64,000 nt of DNA from contig JALPQD010000414.1 in the NCBI GenBank assembly GCA_023101885.1, positions 34,072 through 98,071 on the forward strand, written 5' to 3'. Position numbers and translations under genes: made by a program. The notes below the pieces were generated by a model. The model did not search any database. It had not been told where the DNA came from and saw only the letters and a list, made by a program, of their open reading frames with translations. Source of the DNA: Typhlomys cinereus (lineage: Eukaryota > Chordata > Mammalia > Rodentia > Platacanthomyidae). This document shows, in pieces, positions 49,240 to 61,120 of the stretch (the first letter of the stretch is position 1; every line of letters begins with the position of its first letter).

Positions 49240-50510
49240 GAAGAAGTTCTTCTGTTAAGTTTGTACTCCTGTGTTAAATGACAGGGACGAGTACTGGCCA
49301 GAAGCCCCTCCCTCAGAGCACACTGGACCATAACTTCTTAACCCAGCAGAAGTGTGGCCGCCAAGCAAGCCCAGTGTGGAACCTCTCGCTGCCCCTTTCA
49401 GAAGCCCCCACGTACAAGGGTGTGACTCAAGGGCAGCAGTGTGGTGAGACTCTCTGGGAGCTGGAGATGAGAAGCAGCAGAGCTACTTCCTAGATGGTTT
49501 TACAGCCAGGAAACCTGACAGGAGCCGCCCAGCAGTGAGCTCAGAGCCAGGGAGGTCCTGCCAACACCAGTGGGGTGACCTGTGTTATCTGAGACCACAG
49601 AGCTCGTGACAGCCTCTTCCCCACTCTGCATTGCCTCTGCCTCCCTGTGTTAGCCCCCACTGGATGATAGACAGGATGAAGGGTAACAGAATACAAGGGG
49701 ACAGACTGCAGGGAGGACAAAGATTGACTTCAGGGAGGACGTGTATTCTTTCTGCACCCTGCACTGCCCTACCTTACCAACACTTTAGCAACCTCTAACA
49801 GTTATAAAGAACAGCCACTCCCACCCAGGGACTCTTCAGACTTCCTCCTGCCCATGGCAGCTTCTCCTTGTTCTCTCAGACCTTCAACTATCTTTTCTAT
49901 TCCAGTGCTCTCCCACCTTAAGGCTAAACTATGGTCCTGTTAGCCACCAAATTCTCAGCTCTAATTAAACTTTTGCTCCTACCTTATGCTGGCTTCTCTT
50001 ATGTAATGTCCCTCCATGTCAACCTTACACATTGTCCTTTCCCTGCCGCTGACCTCAGAGGACTGAGTCAGGAAGGGATGCACAGATGAATCACCAGAGA
50101 AAGATTGGCACAGAGATGCCAGCTACAGAAGACAACAGGAGGAAAAACCAGCAGAGACAGACAGGCTGCTGCAGGTGCCCTGGGGAAGATCCACAGGGGC
50201 AGGACCCTTTCTGGAGGGTCAGTTGGTCAGTGCAAACCATGCCTGCAGCTGAGGGACAGCCTCAGGAAGTGGACTTGGCACCTCCTCCTGTTCTGTTAAT
50301 TATTTGATAAAGATATGCTTGATTGGTTCAAGGTTCAGTGCACCTTGCCCAGTCTTAAAGAGCAAATGCTCAGTGTGGTTTGTTCTCAGAGGTGGTGAAG
50401 TAGGCGGCCATCTGTCTCTTCTCTTTACAATGTCCCTGCATTTGAGCTTTTACTCTCTTCTGTCATCTACTCGTGCCTTCTCCTTCCCTTCCTCTTCTCC
50501 TGACCTGTAG
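49240..50510 (+). promoter_or_regulatory. Copy 3 5' flank, candidate promoter and noncoding exon region
   Basis: This is a unique, mostly repeat-free stretch between a SINE and the splice acceptor at 50509-50510. A Trim31 gene normally has a noncoding first exon, so promoter and exon 1 should lie here or further upstream. I cannot place a TATA box or start site with confidence. In copy 1 the part equivalent to about 49240-49850 is deleted. In copy 2 about 49476-50715 is deleted. Only copy 3 keeps the whole stretch. Confidence 0.35.
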
Positions 50511-50616
50511 TCAGAAAGAATCTTCAGCCTTTGCTTTCTGATTCCTTCTCCCTTATAGTGTCAGATTCACATACAGACCTCCACCCTTGAACCTCTGGAA
50601 ACCGCACAGCTCCACC

Positions 50617-51018
50617 ATGTCTGGCAAACAGTTCACCAGGAAGATGCAAGAAGAGATGACCTGCCCCATCTGCATGGTAATAATGCAGGAGCCTGTCACC
50701 ATCGACTGTGGGCACAATTTCTGCCTCCAATGCATCAGCCGGGTTGGGGACACTTCAGCCAACGTTCTCCAGTGTCCCCTGTGCAAATGCCCTGTGAAGA
50801 GGGACACATTCAGACCTAACAAGTTGTTGGCTAATCTCGTGGAGGAATTCCAAGCTATGGAACTGGAGGGGGAGGACCTGACATGCCGTTGGCATGGGGA
50901 GAAGATCCATTACTTCTGTGAGGATGATGGGGAGTTCCTATGTCTGGTGTGTCGTGATGACAAGAATCACAAGTCCCACCGTTCCACCTTGATAAATGAG
51001 GCTGCTCAGCACTACAAG
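50617..51018 (+). CDS. Trim31: Copy 3 first coding exon: RING finger plus B-box 2
   Basis: This exon encodes residues 1-134 and ends in phase 0 before GTAAGT. The C3HC4 RING is complete: C16, C19, C31, H33, C36, C39, C53 and C56. B-box 2 also keeps all its zinc ligands in the expected spacing: C90, H93, C101, D104, C109, C112, H118 and H121. Upstream there is a long pyrimidine tract and an AG at 50509-50510, so the exon probably begins at 50511 with about 106 bases of 5' UTR. The matching exon of copy 1 has lost C39 and its frame. Copy 2 keeps only codons 34 onward. Confidence 0.9.
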
Positions 51019-54000
51019 GTAAGTGGCTGGGCCAAGAGGAGGTGAGGGGGGATGGGACTTGGTTCCTTCTCCAGTGATTGGCACCCAGGGACCCACTTCC
51101 TGCACTTGAGTGGGCAGATTGTAACCCAGCACTGGGGACTCACAGCCCTCTGACCTGTGAAGCAGGAGGGACAAGGACCAAACAGGAAGTTTGACTCAGA
51201 AGGACTCAAGTCCTGGGGTTACTGCTGACCCTCAAGGACTCCCCTCTCCCAACAGGCTGTTCTTACCACACAGAAGAGGAAACTCAGGGCCTTGGAAAAG
51301 TTAGCGTTCTACCACAGAGCCACATGTGCAGTCTTGGTGTCTTTCTTTTCGGTGGGACAGACCAGACCTATCTGCTAAAGAGTTGACTGAACAGAGGAGG
51401 ACAGTCTCTCTCTGACAATCCCAAGCACGATCCACATAATCAGAGCTAGTTGTCAACAAGTGTCACTTTCTTATGCTGCTGAAGTTCTAGGTTTCTTATT
51501 CCTGCTGTGCCCTCTCCCCAGCATGAAAAGAAAGGAGGCAACTCATAATATCACCGGGACCCCCAGGAGATGTCAGTGGGCCTCCTCCACAGAGCCAGAG
51601 CCTGCCTAAGTGCTCTCTTCCTACAGGGACCCATTGATGAGCAGATCAAGGTTTTGAATCAGAAGAAGGAGGAGATACTACAAGAGAAGGTGCAAGGCAA
51701 AGGGGTGATTACTGCCTTCAGGGTAAGTGAGAACACTCAGGGAAGCATCCAGCACTTCCTATTGCACTGAGCCAAAACAAAGCCCAGGGACAAAGTGCCA
51801 TTGGGTAGAGGGTTTGGGGAGGTTCAGCAGGGGATGTGTCCAGTTCTGTCCCTGAGGGTGACCTTCCTGGGTGGAGTCAGCGTGGAAGGAGTGCAAGTCC
51901 ACTCTTCCACCTCATATGTGTTGGTGTAAGGAAAACCTTTACTTCTCTGAAAACTCAAAATAACAAGTAGAAGCTGAGAAGTCAAGTGCTATCCGATCCA
52001 GGTCTTAACTAGAGACAGGATACCCCAGTTAGAAAAGACACAGGCTGTACCTTTATCTGTTACTGTTTGTAGATGACTTTGAGTTGTTAAGCTGAGACTT
52101 ATCTAAAACTGTTGAGACTTTTACTTTTTCTTTTTGTTTTTCTAGAGACTGGATCTCATAGTGTCCAGGCTAGCCTGGAATGTGCTCATGAATTATGTTA
52201 AGCAAAGCATGACTTTCACTTCTCATCCTTTTTCTGAGATATGGATCAAAGGCCTATGAAACCACAACCAGTTACTGGGTACCAGCAGCCAACCCAGGGT
52301 TTGTTTGAGGCAGGGGGCTCACATAGCCCAGGTTGACCTCAAGTGGACACCTGCCTTGAACTGCTGACTCTCCTCCCTCTACTGAGATGTAGGTGTGCTA
52401 ATTTCCACCTGGGAAATGTGAGTGTATGTGCTCAAGTTCTCAGATAAAACCATGAACATCATTTAGCTTAAATCTGAGAACGGATGACAGTCCTTTGGAG
52501 CTTCTTTGTCCTCTCCTTTCCAGCAGGCCTGCCCCAGGCAGCTAGTCTGTACTGGTGTTCAGTATAAACATTATACAGGTAAAAAATGAATGGGGGGCTG
52601 GAAAGACCCTGGAGGCCCAGCTCATCTCTGTGACCCCTCCCTTTGTCCCCAGGCCCAGGTGTCTCTAGAAAGACTGAAAACCATTGAGGAATTTAAGGTC
52701 TTAAGGCAAAGGCCAGAGAAGGAAGAGCACTTTATCCTGTCCAGGTTGGACTGGCTGGAGCAGGAGGGAGCCAGGCAGATGCAGCACTATGTCAGTGACA
52801 TCGACAAGCAGCTGGATGCCCTCAACAAGCTCATGAAATCCCTGGTGGACAAACTGCAAATGCCGCCCAGGCAGCTGCTGGAGGTGAGTCCTGGGAGCAG
52901 AGCTGTGGACAGGCAGCTCCTCCCCTGTCTCAGGATGGAGCGTGGGCGACCTGGCAGAATGACCCAGAAGCCTGGCTCTTCCCTCCTCTGTCCCAGGGCA
53001 TCCAGCTGAAAGTCCCCCTTGCTGGTCCTCACATGCACTCCCAGTACCCAGGATATGGAGGTGGGAGACTGCTCCAACTTGAGGCCAGTGTGTGCTAAAG
53101 AGCAAGAGCCTGTCTCATGCAAGGGTGGGCAGGCTGGCTCAGGCCTGTAACCCTAGTGCTTGGAGGTGTGTGGAGTCCCTGGATCACCAAGAGTCAGGAC
53201 CAGCCTGGGCAATAGAAGAGGGCTCCCATTTCAACAAACAAACAAAGAAACAAACAACAAACAAGCAAACAAACAAATATCCCACTAAAATAGGGATTGG
53301 AGAGATGGCTGAGTGATTAATGTGCTTTCCACACAAAGGTGAGGGCCTGAGTTTGAATCCCCAGCCTGGGCTACATAGTGAGATGCTGTCTCTAAGGAAA
53401 AAATACAGTAGTTTGTCACCCTGGCCATGGTTCAAGAATTCAGTGCCCACATGGGGTGTATGGTTGTCACCTCACTGCACAGTGTCAGTGCAACAGATGC
53501 ACAAAATAAGCTGAGAGGATCCCTCCTGAGCTCATGCCCTGTCCCCTGTAGGCTTCTGTTAGTTTCATTACTCCTTTCTGCAACAAAATACTCGACCTGA
53601 ACAACTTAGGGGAAAAGAATTTAATTGGTTCTTGATTCATTCAGAGTTAGGGCCCTTGCTGGTGGAAGTTACACCCTAGACATGCACAGGAAGAGCCAAG
53701 AGTGATGGGTTTACACTAGTTCTCCTGATCCTTATACACATATGGAGGCCCTGCCTAGAGAAAGGCACTAACCACAATATGCTGAGTCTTCCCATGTTGA
53801 TAAATGCAATAAAGAGCATCCCTTTTACCAGTCCAGAAGCCAGTAGTAATCTAGAGAATCCTTTCCAGAGTTTCTGGAGACCTGCCCGCTAGGTGGCAGG
53901 TCAACCTTACTCCCCATAGCTTCATTGCCATTCTTTAGGGAACAGGGTTTCAGATAAGCCAGGCTGGCCGCAGGCTGCATGTAGCTGATGCTGTCCTGGG

Positions 54001-57000
54001 TCTCCTGATCCTCCTTTCTCCACTCCCCTGGGGCTGGGGACCACAGGAGCTCTCCAGTGAGCCCCTATTTCTCTTTTGAAAGAAAACCATACAAAGTCAT
54101 TGTTTGTCCTGACTAGGCCAGCAGAATTCCCCCAAACCCATTCCCACCCACCCCGCTACATTTCTTTCTGAGAAAGAATTCATCTTCAGAATATCACTCT
54201 GCTTCTGTCCCCCACCCCTGTTTTTCTTGAGGTCTTAAAACAACTCTCCAGGATGGCAGGCTGGTGGGTGGGTGGATGGAAAGAAAGTGAGGAAGGAAGA
54301 GAGAGAACATGGATGCTGGAGTTGCTCTCCCTTGATCTCAGAGTCTGAGCCTCTTCCTCCGTTCTTGTGGCTCAGGAGCTCTGAGGCTGCTCTCTTTCTC
54401 CTGCAGGACATCAAGGCGACCCTTAGCAGGTATGATGGGGTGTGCCACGCATACATGGCTTGCTGGATCACTCATGCACACACAGTAAAACTTGTCCAAT
54501 GGGCTGTGTGTGCCCTGCCCTGCTGCGCAGGCTGCACCAGGAACTCAGCTGTGCACAGCACCTGGGTCTGCTGGGTAGACCAGCTGTCTGCACTCCTGCT
54601 CCCAGCTTCTCCTCCTTCCTGGCACCCTGCATGGACTCCTGCTCAGCTGCATGATCCTGGGCTCCTGCTCTGTCTCCCTGCCCTGTTCCTTCTCTGCCTC
54701 TCCCCATCTTCTCCTCAGTTCTCCTCACTCCAGCCATGGCCTAGTCCTGACACCCAGCTCACTAGCCTGAGGCTGCACCCCTCTCCTCAGCTCCATCCCA
54801 GCAGCCCTGCCACTTGCTCTCCCTCTGTCTACTCCAGCCCAGAGCTGCTACCCAGTTGGGCTGTGTCTTCACAGGAGTGAGAAGTTTCAGTTTCACAGCC
54901 CAACCCCAATTCCTGAGAACCTGGAGAAAAATATCAAGGAAATAATATCAAGACACGGCTCTACCACAGTGAAGCTGAGCGAAGTCAGAGGTGAGGACAG
55001 GGCTGTCCCCATCTGCCTCTGGGGACCCTCTTCATCACCCATGGGACTTCCTGAGCCCACAGGGGCCAGCAGTGGTCCTGGGCCTCCAAATGTTGGGTGT
55101 CAGCTGAGCACTTTCCAGGTTCCTGCATCCAGGGAGATCTCACAGCAGGAGCTTGTTTTCCTGTCTGATCCTCTGTAAGGGACTTGAAAGGAGACCTGGA
55201 CTGTAAAGACATGTTTGGGGTGAATCTAGGCTGTGGCAGTCACAGCAAAGTGGGTGTGGTTATGTTTCCCAATGAGCCAATTATTGTTCAGTAATTGAAG
55301 GGAGATAAAGGAAATTTAATTACCATGGCCAAATTGGGGAGACAGAGAAATAAAAAGTCCAAATGGTGTCAAATTATTCCTCAGGATTCTGACATGAGTT
55401 TTAGATTTAAATGGAGGAAGAAGTGAAAAGCAATCGATCACATGTGTGGCTGCTCCTGTATTTTTTCTGGATTTGCCCCTCCATCTCCCTGTTTGGCCCT
55501 TTCTGGGTCCACTGAGAATATGACAGATCCTAGTTCCCACCCCTCCCAGGCATGTGAAGTCAGGGCGTCGCTGGGCAGCCCAGGCTTCCTTGCTTAACTT
55601 CTCTGGACTCTCAGTGTCCTTCATTCTCTGCCCCAGAGGACCTCCAGGCTGGAGGGGAGAAGGAGAGACCGACCTTTGGGGATGGCATGGAGGAAGAGGA
55701 CCAGAGGAGCTGTGAGTATGGTGGGGGCTGCTTCCTTCCTGTCGGGGGAAGAGGATGGCAAGGGGAGAATTCTGTCCATAGGTGGGAAAGTCCCAGGTGT
55801 GAATGACCTCCTACAGGCTCACAGAGAAATGCTTTGTTGATGTCAACCACCACATAACTTATTATATAGGGAAAAACCCTCCTACTTAAAAATCTTCAGA
55901 GAATAGAAAGTACAGACTCATTTGGTGCAGGTGGAGGGACCCCTGGGTTCCAGTCAGCTCCCCAAGGCTGAGAAGTGGGGACCCACCTCCCTGACGGCCT
56001 GCACAGAGCTGGTTCCATGGTGAAGTTGTTAGTGTCGCAGCCGGGACTCCAGCAGCCCCAGCAAGCCAGACAGAACCTCCCAGTCCCAATAGGACAATTT
56101 GAGAGACAAGTAAGAGATCAGAGAATGAGATTTATCAATATGGCCATGTTGAGAAAAGGGGAATTAAAGGGATCTGGTAATCTTTAAGTCCATCTTAGAG
56201 ATCCTGACAAAGGGACTGACTGTCACTGCCTCAGCTGTGGCGTCTCCAGCCAGAGGCTCTGTCATTGTCTGACCCTGTGAGATGAGATCTTCTCCTGGAG
56301 ACAAGTTCTTCTCTGGTGGCACCTGGATCTCAGCCTTTCCCTCCAACACTTCTGATTTCTGGGGAGATTTTAATTCCTTGGGGACCATTGTTTCAATAGT
56401 CTGATGGTCTAAGGTAGGGCACAAATGTCTCTTTCTGAATATCTCTCTTGCTCAGGATGCACCAGAAGAACATTTCTTTTTAAAATTTGTTTGTTTGTTT
56501 GTTAGTTTTGTTTGTTTATTGCATTAGGTTAGGCACCTGCTTGTGAACTGGCAAGCTGAGTTTAATGTCCAGAGAGCACATGACAGAAGGAGAGAACCTC
56601 TGACCTCCACCCATGTGCCATGGAATGCATGTGCTCTCTCTCTCTCTCTCTCTCTCTAACACTCATGCACATAAATAAAAAAATTTAAAGTAAATTTTAT
56701 TGAGAGAGAGAGTACACAAGTACATGCTATCACACATAGGTAGAATTCAGAGGACAGTTTTCAGAACTTAGTTTTGTCCTTCCACCATGTGAGCTTCCAG
56801 AAATAAAACTTATGTTGTCCCATCTGTGAGCAGACACCCTATGAGCCAAGCTATTTTTCTGACCCTTAAGAATCATTTCCTAAGTGTCCCTCAGTTTTCC
56901 TGGCAAACCACATCTAACCTCAACCCCCATGATTCACTTCCAAGACAAGTGCTGACAGCTGTTGTTCTGTGGCTCCCTGAACTCCAGGAGGGGGGCGCAT

Positions 57001-58078
57001 CTCCTAGGTCCTGTGATGAGGAAGTGAAGGAGAGAGCATTGGAGCTCACTTCCCCAGCACTGAGCCTGGGGCAGCTGCAAGAGGACCACTCCAGCTAGAG
57101 GTCACGAGTCACAGTTGGAGGTCATGAGTCCCAGGCTAGCCAGGGCTACATGTGAGACCGTCTCCCAAGACAACCAAAGAAACAATCTCATGAACGGAGA
57201 AACTTGAAGCTCCCTCAAGCATTCCAAGCATCCAGGGTGACTCTTCAGTTCAGGACACTCCTGCTTGGAGCATGGAGTGGGATGAGGGGGAGAACACCAG
57301 GTCCTGAGCTTGGGAGGTGGAGGCAAGAAGAGTGGAGACAAGTCTATCTAGCTACAGAGGGAGGGAGCTTGAGGCCAGTTTGGGCCACGTGGGAACCCAT
57401 CTCACAAAAGCAAAAACAATGAAACTTCAAAGCCAGGAGGGGCCAGGTGAATCCAGCCAGAAAGCCTCCCTACAACTGCACCCTGGAAGGCTGGAAACCT
57501 GAGACCTGAGAACCTGACCCCAGACTCTTCCTTCTCTGTTCTTAGATTTCGTGACCCTGGATGCGAACACTGCTGAAGGAGACCTCTTCGTTTCTCAAGA
57601 TCTCAAGACAGTGAGGCGGGGTCTAGATGCAGCCTCTGGGGGCAGCTCTGTTAATCAGGCAGGCCCCCCACGTCTCTATCCATTCCAAAGTGTGCTGGGC
57701 TCCCCAGCCCTGAACTCTGGCAGGTGGATCTGGGAGGCGGAGTTCCAGGGACCCGAGGGCGGGGCCTGTGTGGTGGGCGTGTCTTCGGAGGTGCCTCCTG
57801 GTTGCAGCTTCCTGCAGGACAAGTCCTTGCTGAGCTTGTGCGCCATTAGAGTCACATCCTCGGGATGCCAGATCCTCACTCAGGAAGGTGTCTTAGAGTA
57901 TCTGTCAGTCAGTCCTCAGAGAGTGGGCATCTGCGTGGATCTTGACCAAGGGGAGTTCGTCTTCTTTGATGCTTCCACTAGCCGTCACATCCACACCTTC
58001 CACGTCTCTTTTAAAGGGCCTATTTTCCCCTTTTTCGGGCTCAGGGATACTGGCTCCCAGATCACGCTGAGGCCCTAG
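50617..58078 (+). CDS. Trim31: Intact Trim31-like E3 ubiquitin ligase, copy 3 (7 coding exons)
   Basis: Coding exons by GT-AG sites and comparison among the three copies: 50617-51018 (RING, B-box), 51627-51722, 52653-52883 (coiled coil), 54407-54429, 54875-54990, 55637-55711 and 57546-58078 (B30.2/SPRY). Sizes are 402, 96, 231, 23, 116, 75 and 533 bp, the usual TRIM exon pattern. They sum to 1476 bp, or 491 residues plus TAG, with no internal stop. The start is the ATG in a good Kozak context (tccaccATGt). The N-terminal half resembles TRIM31 more than TRIM5/30 or TRIM10/15, notably [12 protein letters not shown] and HYFCEDDG. Known TRIM31 is a RING E3 ligase acting on MAVS and NLRP3. Human TRIM31 lacks SPRY; mouse Trim31, as I recall, has it at about 500 residues. 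A 14-codon linker exon present in copies 1 and 2 is deleted here without changing frame. Function is inferred by family; expression is not shown. Confidence 0.85.
51627..51722 (+). CDS. Trim31: Copy 3 exon, start of coiled coil (96 bp)
   Basis: The acceptor is cttcctacag and the donor is GTAAGT at 51723. The exon encodes 32 residues rich in K, E and Q (LNQKKEEILQEK), as expected after the B-box in TRIM31. The phase is 0 at both ends. The same exon is intact in copy 2 (26730-26825). In copy 1 it carries a TAG stop and a one-codon deletion. Confidence 0.85.
52653..52883 (+). CDS. Trim31: Copy 3 coiled-coil exon (231 bp)
   Basis: This encodes 77 residues of the dimerising helix, including EKEEHFILSRLDWLEQEG and, near the end, MPPRQLLE, which is the TRIM31 form of the exon end. 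The length of 231 bp is standard for TRIM genes. The donor is GTGAGT at 52884. A second AG lies 6 bases inside the acceptor side. I chose the first because it matches the exon start in TRIM31 and keeps 231 bp. Confidence 0.87.
54407..55711 (+). CDS. Trim31: Copy 3 linker exons (23, 116 and 75 bp)
   Basis: There are three small exons: 54407-54429, 54875-54990 and 55637-55711. The 23 and 116 bp sizes are typical of the region between the coiled coil and B30.2 in TRIM genes. Together they encode residues 244-314 (DIKATLSRSEKFQF at the start), a charged linker. The last exon leaves one T in phase 1. This joins the SPRY exon directly (T+AT) because the 42-bp exon seen in copies 1 and 2 is missing here. 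Confidence 0.8.
56525..56660 (+). mobile_element. SINE with TC tail, copy 3 intron
   Basis: Same insertion as 15435-15640. The head is partly lost and replaced by a GTTT-type repeat (56487-56518). Confidence 0.45.
57546..58078 (+). CDS. Trim31: Copy 3 B30.2/SPRY exon
   Basis: This is the terminal coding exon after the acceptor ttcttag. It encodes residues 315-491. PRY-like sequence (FVTLDANTAEG) is followed by the SPRY core, with GRWIWEAE at the WEV position and GICVDLDQGEFVFFDAS at the LDYE position. It ends at TAG 58076-58078. The domain is expected to hold the substrate or ligand site. All B30.2 core blocks are present, unlike copy 1 (truncated) and copy 2 (SINE-interrupted). Confidence 0.88.
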
Positions 58079-58559
58079 AGATGTTCTCATCTCTCCTCTG
58101 TTAGATGTTAGGCATGTTAAACACAGAGTGGCTCAAGCTGCCCTGTGCACATCCAGACAAGGGCTTTTCACAGTCCTCAGCCAGCCTAGACAGGGCAGCC
58201 CATCTGCCACTCTGTCAAGGACAGCTTCACAGCCCCCAGCCTGCTGCAGCGTCTCCACAGCCCCCAGTCCACCTGCAACTAAGAGAAGCTGGCACATTCT
58301 CCCAAGGACTTTTTTCACCAACCGGAAGAGAAGCCCCCCTCCCTTTTCCCCCCTCCTTCATCCCTGCACATGCCCCTGCTCTATGCTCACCTGCATGCCC
58401 TACAAGAAGAACACAGAATTAGATTTTCATTGCTGCCTCTCTGTCTGCTTTAAGATGGCCATGCCACTTGCTGCTTGCCTTTGTCCTCCTGCCTACTTGG
58501 CAATCAATCTGCCATGCACCTTGCTGCTTGCCATCCTTCTCGTCCCCTGCCTGTTTGAT

Positions 58560-58565
58560 AATAAA
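58560..58565 (+). promoter_or_regulatory. Candidate polyadenylation signal of copy 3
   Basis: An AATAAA lies 482 bases after the stop codon, followed by a T- and GT-rich stretch (gtgctggttttggtgtg). The same hexamer is conserved in copy 2 at 34432-34437. Copy 2 has a second one at 34367-34372 that is mutated in copy 3. The surrounding 450 bases could instead be an old LTR that supplies the signal. This is inference from sequence only. Confidence 0.45.
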
Positions 58566-58832
58566 TATCTTTTGTACATTATGTGCTGGTTTTGGTGTGA
58601 CTTTACATCCCCCATCAGCCTGAGGTGAGGGAAGCTTTGCCAAGAGCCCCCACACCCTACATCCCTTTCTTGTTGTTTCCTAGATGCCTGAAGTGTGGGG
58701 GACGCACACTGCAGCTGCAGGTGTCAGGGTCTGGGCTGGCTTAGAACATGCTTTGTAGCTGGCTTTGAACCTCATCCTGCCTGTATCTCCTAACTGCTGA
58801 GATGACAGTAGTAAGTGACACACTCAGCTGCA

Positions 58833-58834
<2 letters not shown>

Positions 58835-58882
<48 letters not shown>

Positions 58883-59000
58883 GGCATCTGAGTGTATGTG
58901 CCTGTGGACGTCCAAAGTGACTTCAGAAATCATCCTGGATTGTTCTATCTCTATATTTTGCTCTGGGGTTTCCAAGGTTCTGCCCTCCAGGTATTGACAT
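58835..59000 (-). mobile_element. SINE fragment (older type), downstream of copy 3
   Basis: TG repeat (58836-58878) and partial body. Counterpart of 34718-34880. Confidence 0.5.
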
Positions 59001-60856
59001 CACTCAGGTTCATGAGCTCATCTTGACCATCCACGTTCTCATGCTGCTCCTAACCATTCAACAGATCTGGCCATGTCACAATGTATGTCTGAGGCAGAGG
59101 ATCATGTGAGAATAGCAGGATCTACTGGAGGAAGGGGAAAGAAGAGGTGTGGAAAGAAAGGGACCAGCCAGATGTGGACAGGAGACAGGGAGGGAGAGAA
59201 TGGTGGCTGTGGATGGATTAATCAGCCAAACTAAATGGCACACACATGATGGCATACACGCCGTCATGAAGCCCATTACTCTGTATGCTAACCTAGAAAG
59301 GTAATAAAATTTTAAACAAACTTGGATGATGAATTCTCTGAATGTATCAAGACTTCCTGCATGCAGCCTCTCCATCCCCCACAGCCCCTTCCAGTTCTGG
59401 CCCGTTTCCTGTTGATCTCCACTAGGATGCCCCTCCCATTGAGCCCGGTGGATCACACTGAAACATCCTTACTGTTATTCTCAGGCTGTTTTCTTCATGG
59501 TCATAAAATCTTGTTTATTTCCTTTCTTGTCTGTCTTCCTTGTTCACTGAAGTCTATTTTATTCCAGGCTAACTCTGGCATGGCAGATGCTCATACATTT
59601 TCCTTATTTGCCCTCATTGCCCATCAATACTTAAACATGGGCTTGAACTCATCAACCATGAGTCATCTGCACACCCATCAACCTAACATGACATCCTCTC
59701 ACAACTGACTCACTGCAGTGGGAAGCCACGCTCCTCACTGAGGGCTCAATTCCTGGCAGACATGGAGCTCTAGAGCAAAGCTGATCAGCCTTCTGAATTA
59801 CTTCTCTGTCTTTCCATATTTAATGTTCTTTAAAAGTTAAGAGTCTAGAGGACTTTGGAAATTGATCTGTTAAGACTAAGGATGTAGCTCAGTGATAGAA
59901 TATTTGGGTAACATAGGCAAGGCCTTGGGTCAGAATCCCAATTCATCAAGAAAAAGAAAGAAGGAAAAGAAAAGAGAAGAAAATGGAAAGACAAAGAAAA
60001 AAGAAAACCCAGTCTTCAAAGCAAAACAGCTCAGCTTGTGCGCAGGAGCCCACAAACTTGGCAACTTGAGTTCAGTCTGTGGTGCACATAGTGGACAGAA
60101 GGAAGTGGCTTCTGATCTCTATCTTGCATCATGTTCTGTTCTCTCTCTCTTTCTCTTTCTCTTTCTTTTCTCCCTTCCCCAAAACTCAAACACCAAACTA
60201 AACATCAGTAACACACTACTCAGCATTTGCTACCAAGTAGAAGAACACCATGATGCTCATACCTGACATGGAAGTAAAGTGCAGGGAAGTTGGGAGGGGC
60301 AGTTTTCATTTCCACCAATGACGTCAATACAACTTCAGGTCACTTTTAAGCCTGTTTATCAACAATATTCTCATTCAAAGTGATAAAACAGATTGAACAG
60401 AGAACAGAAGTTAATTTTTTTGCATTTGCATTTTGCTTTTTTGCAATTAATTTTTTTACATTTATTTGTTTAGTGTATGCATGTGAATGACCATGCCTGC
60501 TGTGGTGTAAGTTTGAATGTCAGAGAACAACTTGTGGCAATCAGTCCGTTCCTTTCACCATGAGGGTCCTGGAAACCAAATCCTAGTCTTCAGGTTTGAT
60601 GGTAAGTGCACTTACACCACACCATTTCTCTGGCACATGGACAAGCATTGAAGCCAAGTAACTACCAACTACAAGCACTCATTCATAATTTCTGAACACC
60701 AGAGCTGAAGAGTGAGCTGCTGGGCGAGGGCTCAGCCACAGAGTAAAGGCAACAGGAGCGAATGGGTGTGGCATATACCTCTGTTCCACAGATGGCTTTG
60801 GAGCAACTGGAATTCATTGTAAGGACCTGGTATCAACACAGGCAGAACTCAGCCTC
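59000..60856. other. Downstream flank of copy 3
   Basis: Counterpart of 34880-36760. Non-coding, with A/G-rich and TC-rich patches at 59950-60010 and 60140-60170. No gene seen. Confidence 0.55.
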
Positions 60857-61069
60857 TGTCTCAAAAGCATAAAGTTCTGAGTTTGTATCCTAAATCCTAT
60901 ATTAAAATGCCAGGTGAAAATGGTGGCAGCCTGCACTTGCAGCCCTGGAAGATGGAGCCAGAGAAACCCCAGAGCAAAACCATGAGGAGGTAGCCCTAAC
61001 CAGGGTGATTCCCAATATCACCTTTAGGCTTCCACAGGTGTATACAGTGTCCTCTGATATACTAAGACA

Positions 61070-61119
<50 letters not shown>

Positions 61120-61120
61120 G
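60857..61120 (+). mobile_element. SINE (older type) at the unit 3/4 junction
   Basis: Same insertion as 1760-2068, but its first part has been cut off by the duplication breakpoint. The CA tail is 61070-61118. Confidence 0.6.

Larger units (their letters stand above)
41590..60856 (+). repeat. Segmental duplication unit 3
   Basis: The left part matches bases 1-2160. The unit carries the intact gene. It differs from the others by lacking the L1, by an ERV insertion at 44528-46257, and by a deletion of about 0.85 kb equivalent to roughly 17460-18320. The left edge is approximate. The right edge is where downstream flank joins a SINE at about 60857. Confidence 0.8.

Noticed and set aside
50617..58078. 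Identity as Trim5/Trim30 or Trim10/Trim15
   Set aside because: The RING and B-box signature and the coiled-coil end MPPRQLLE fit TRIM31 better; the SPRY alone would be less decisive.
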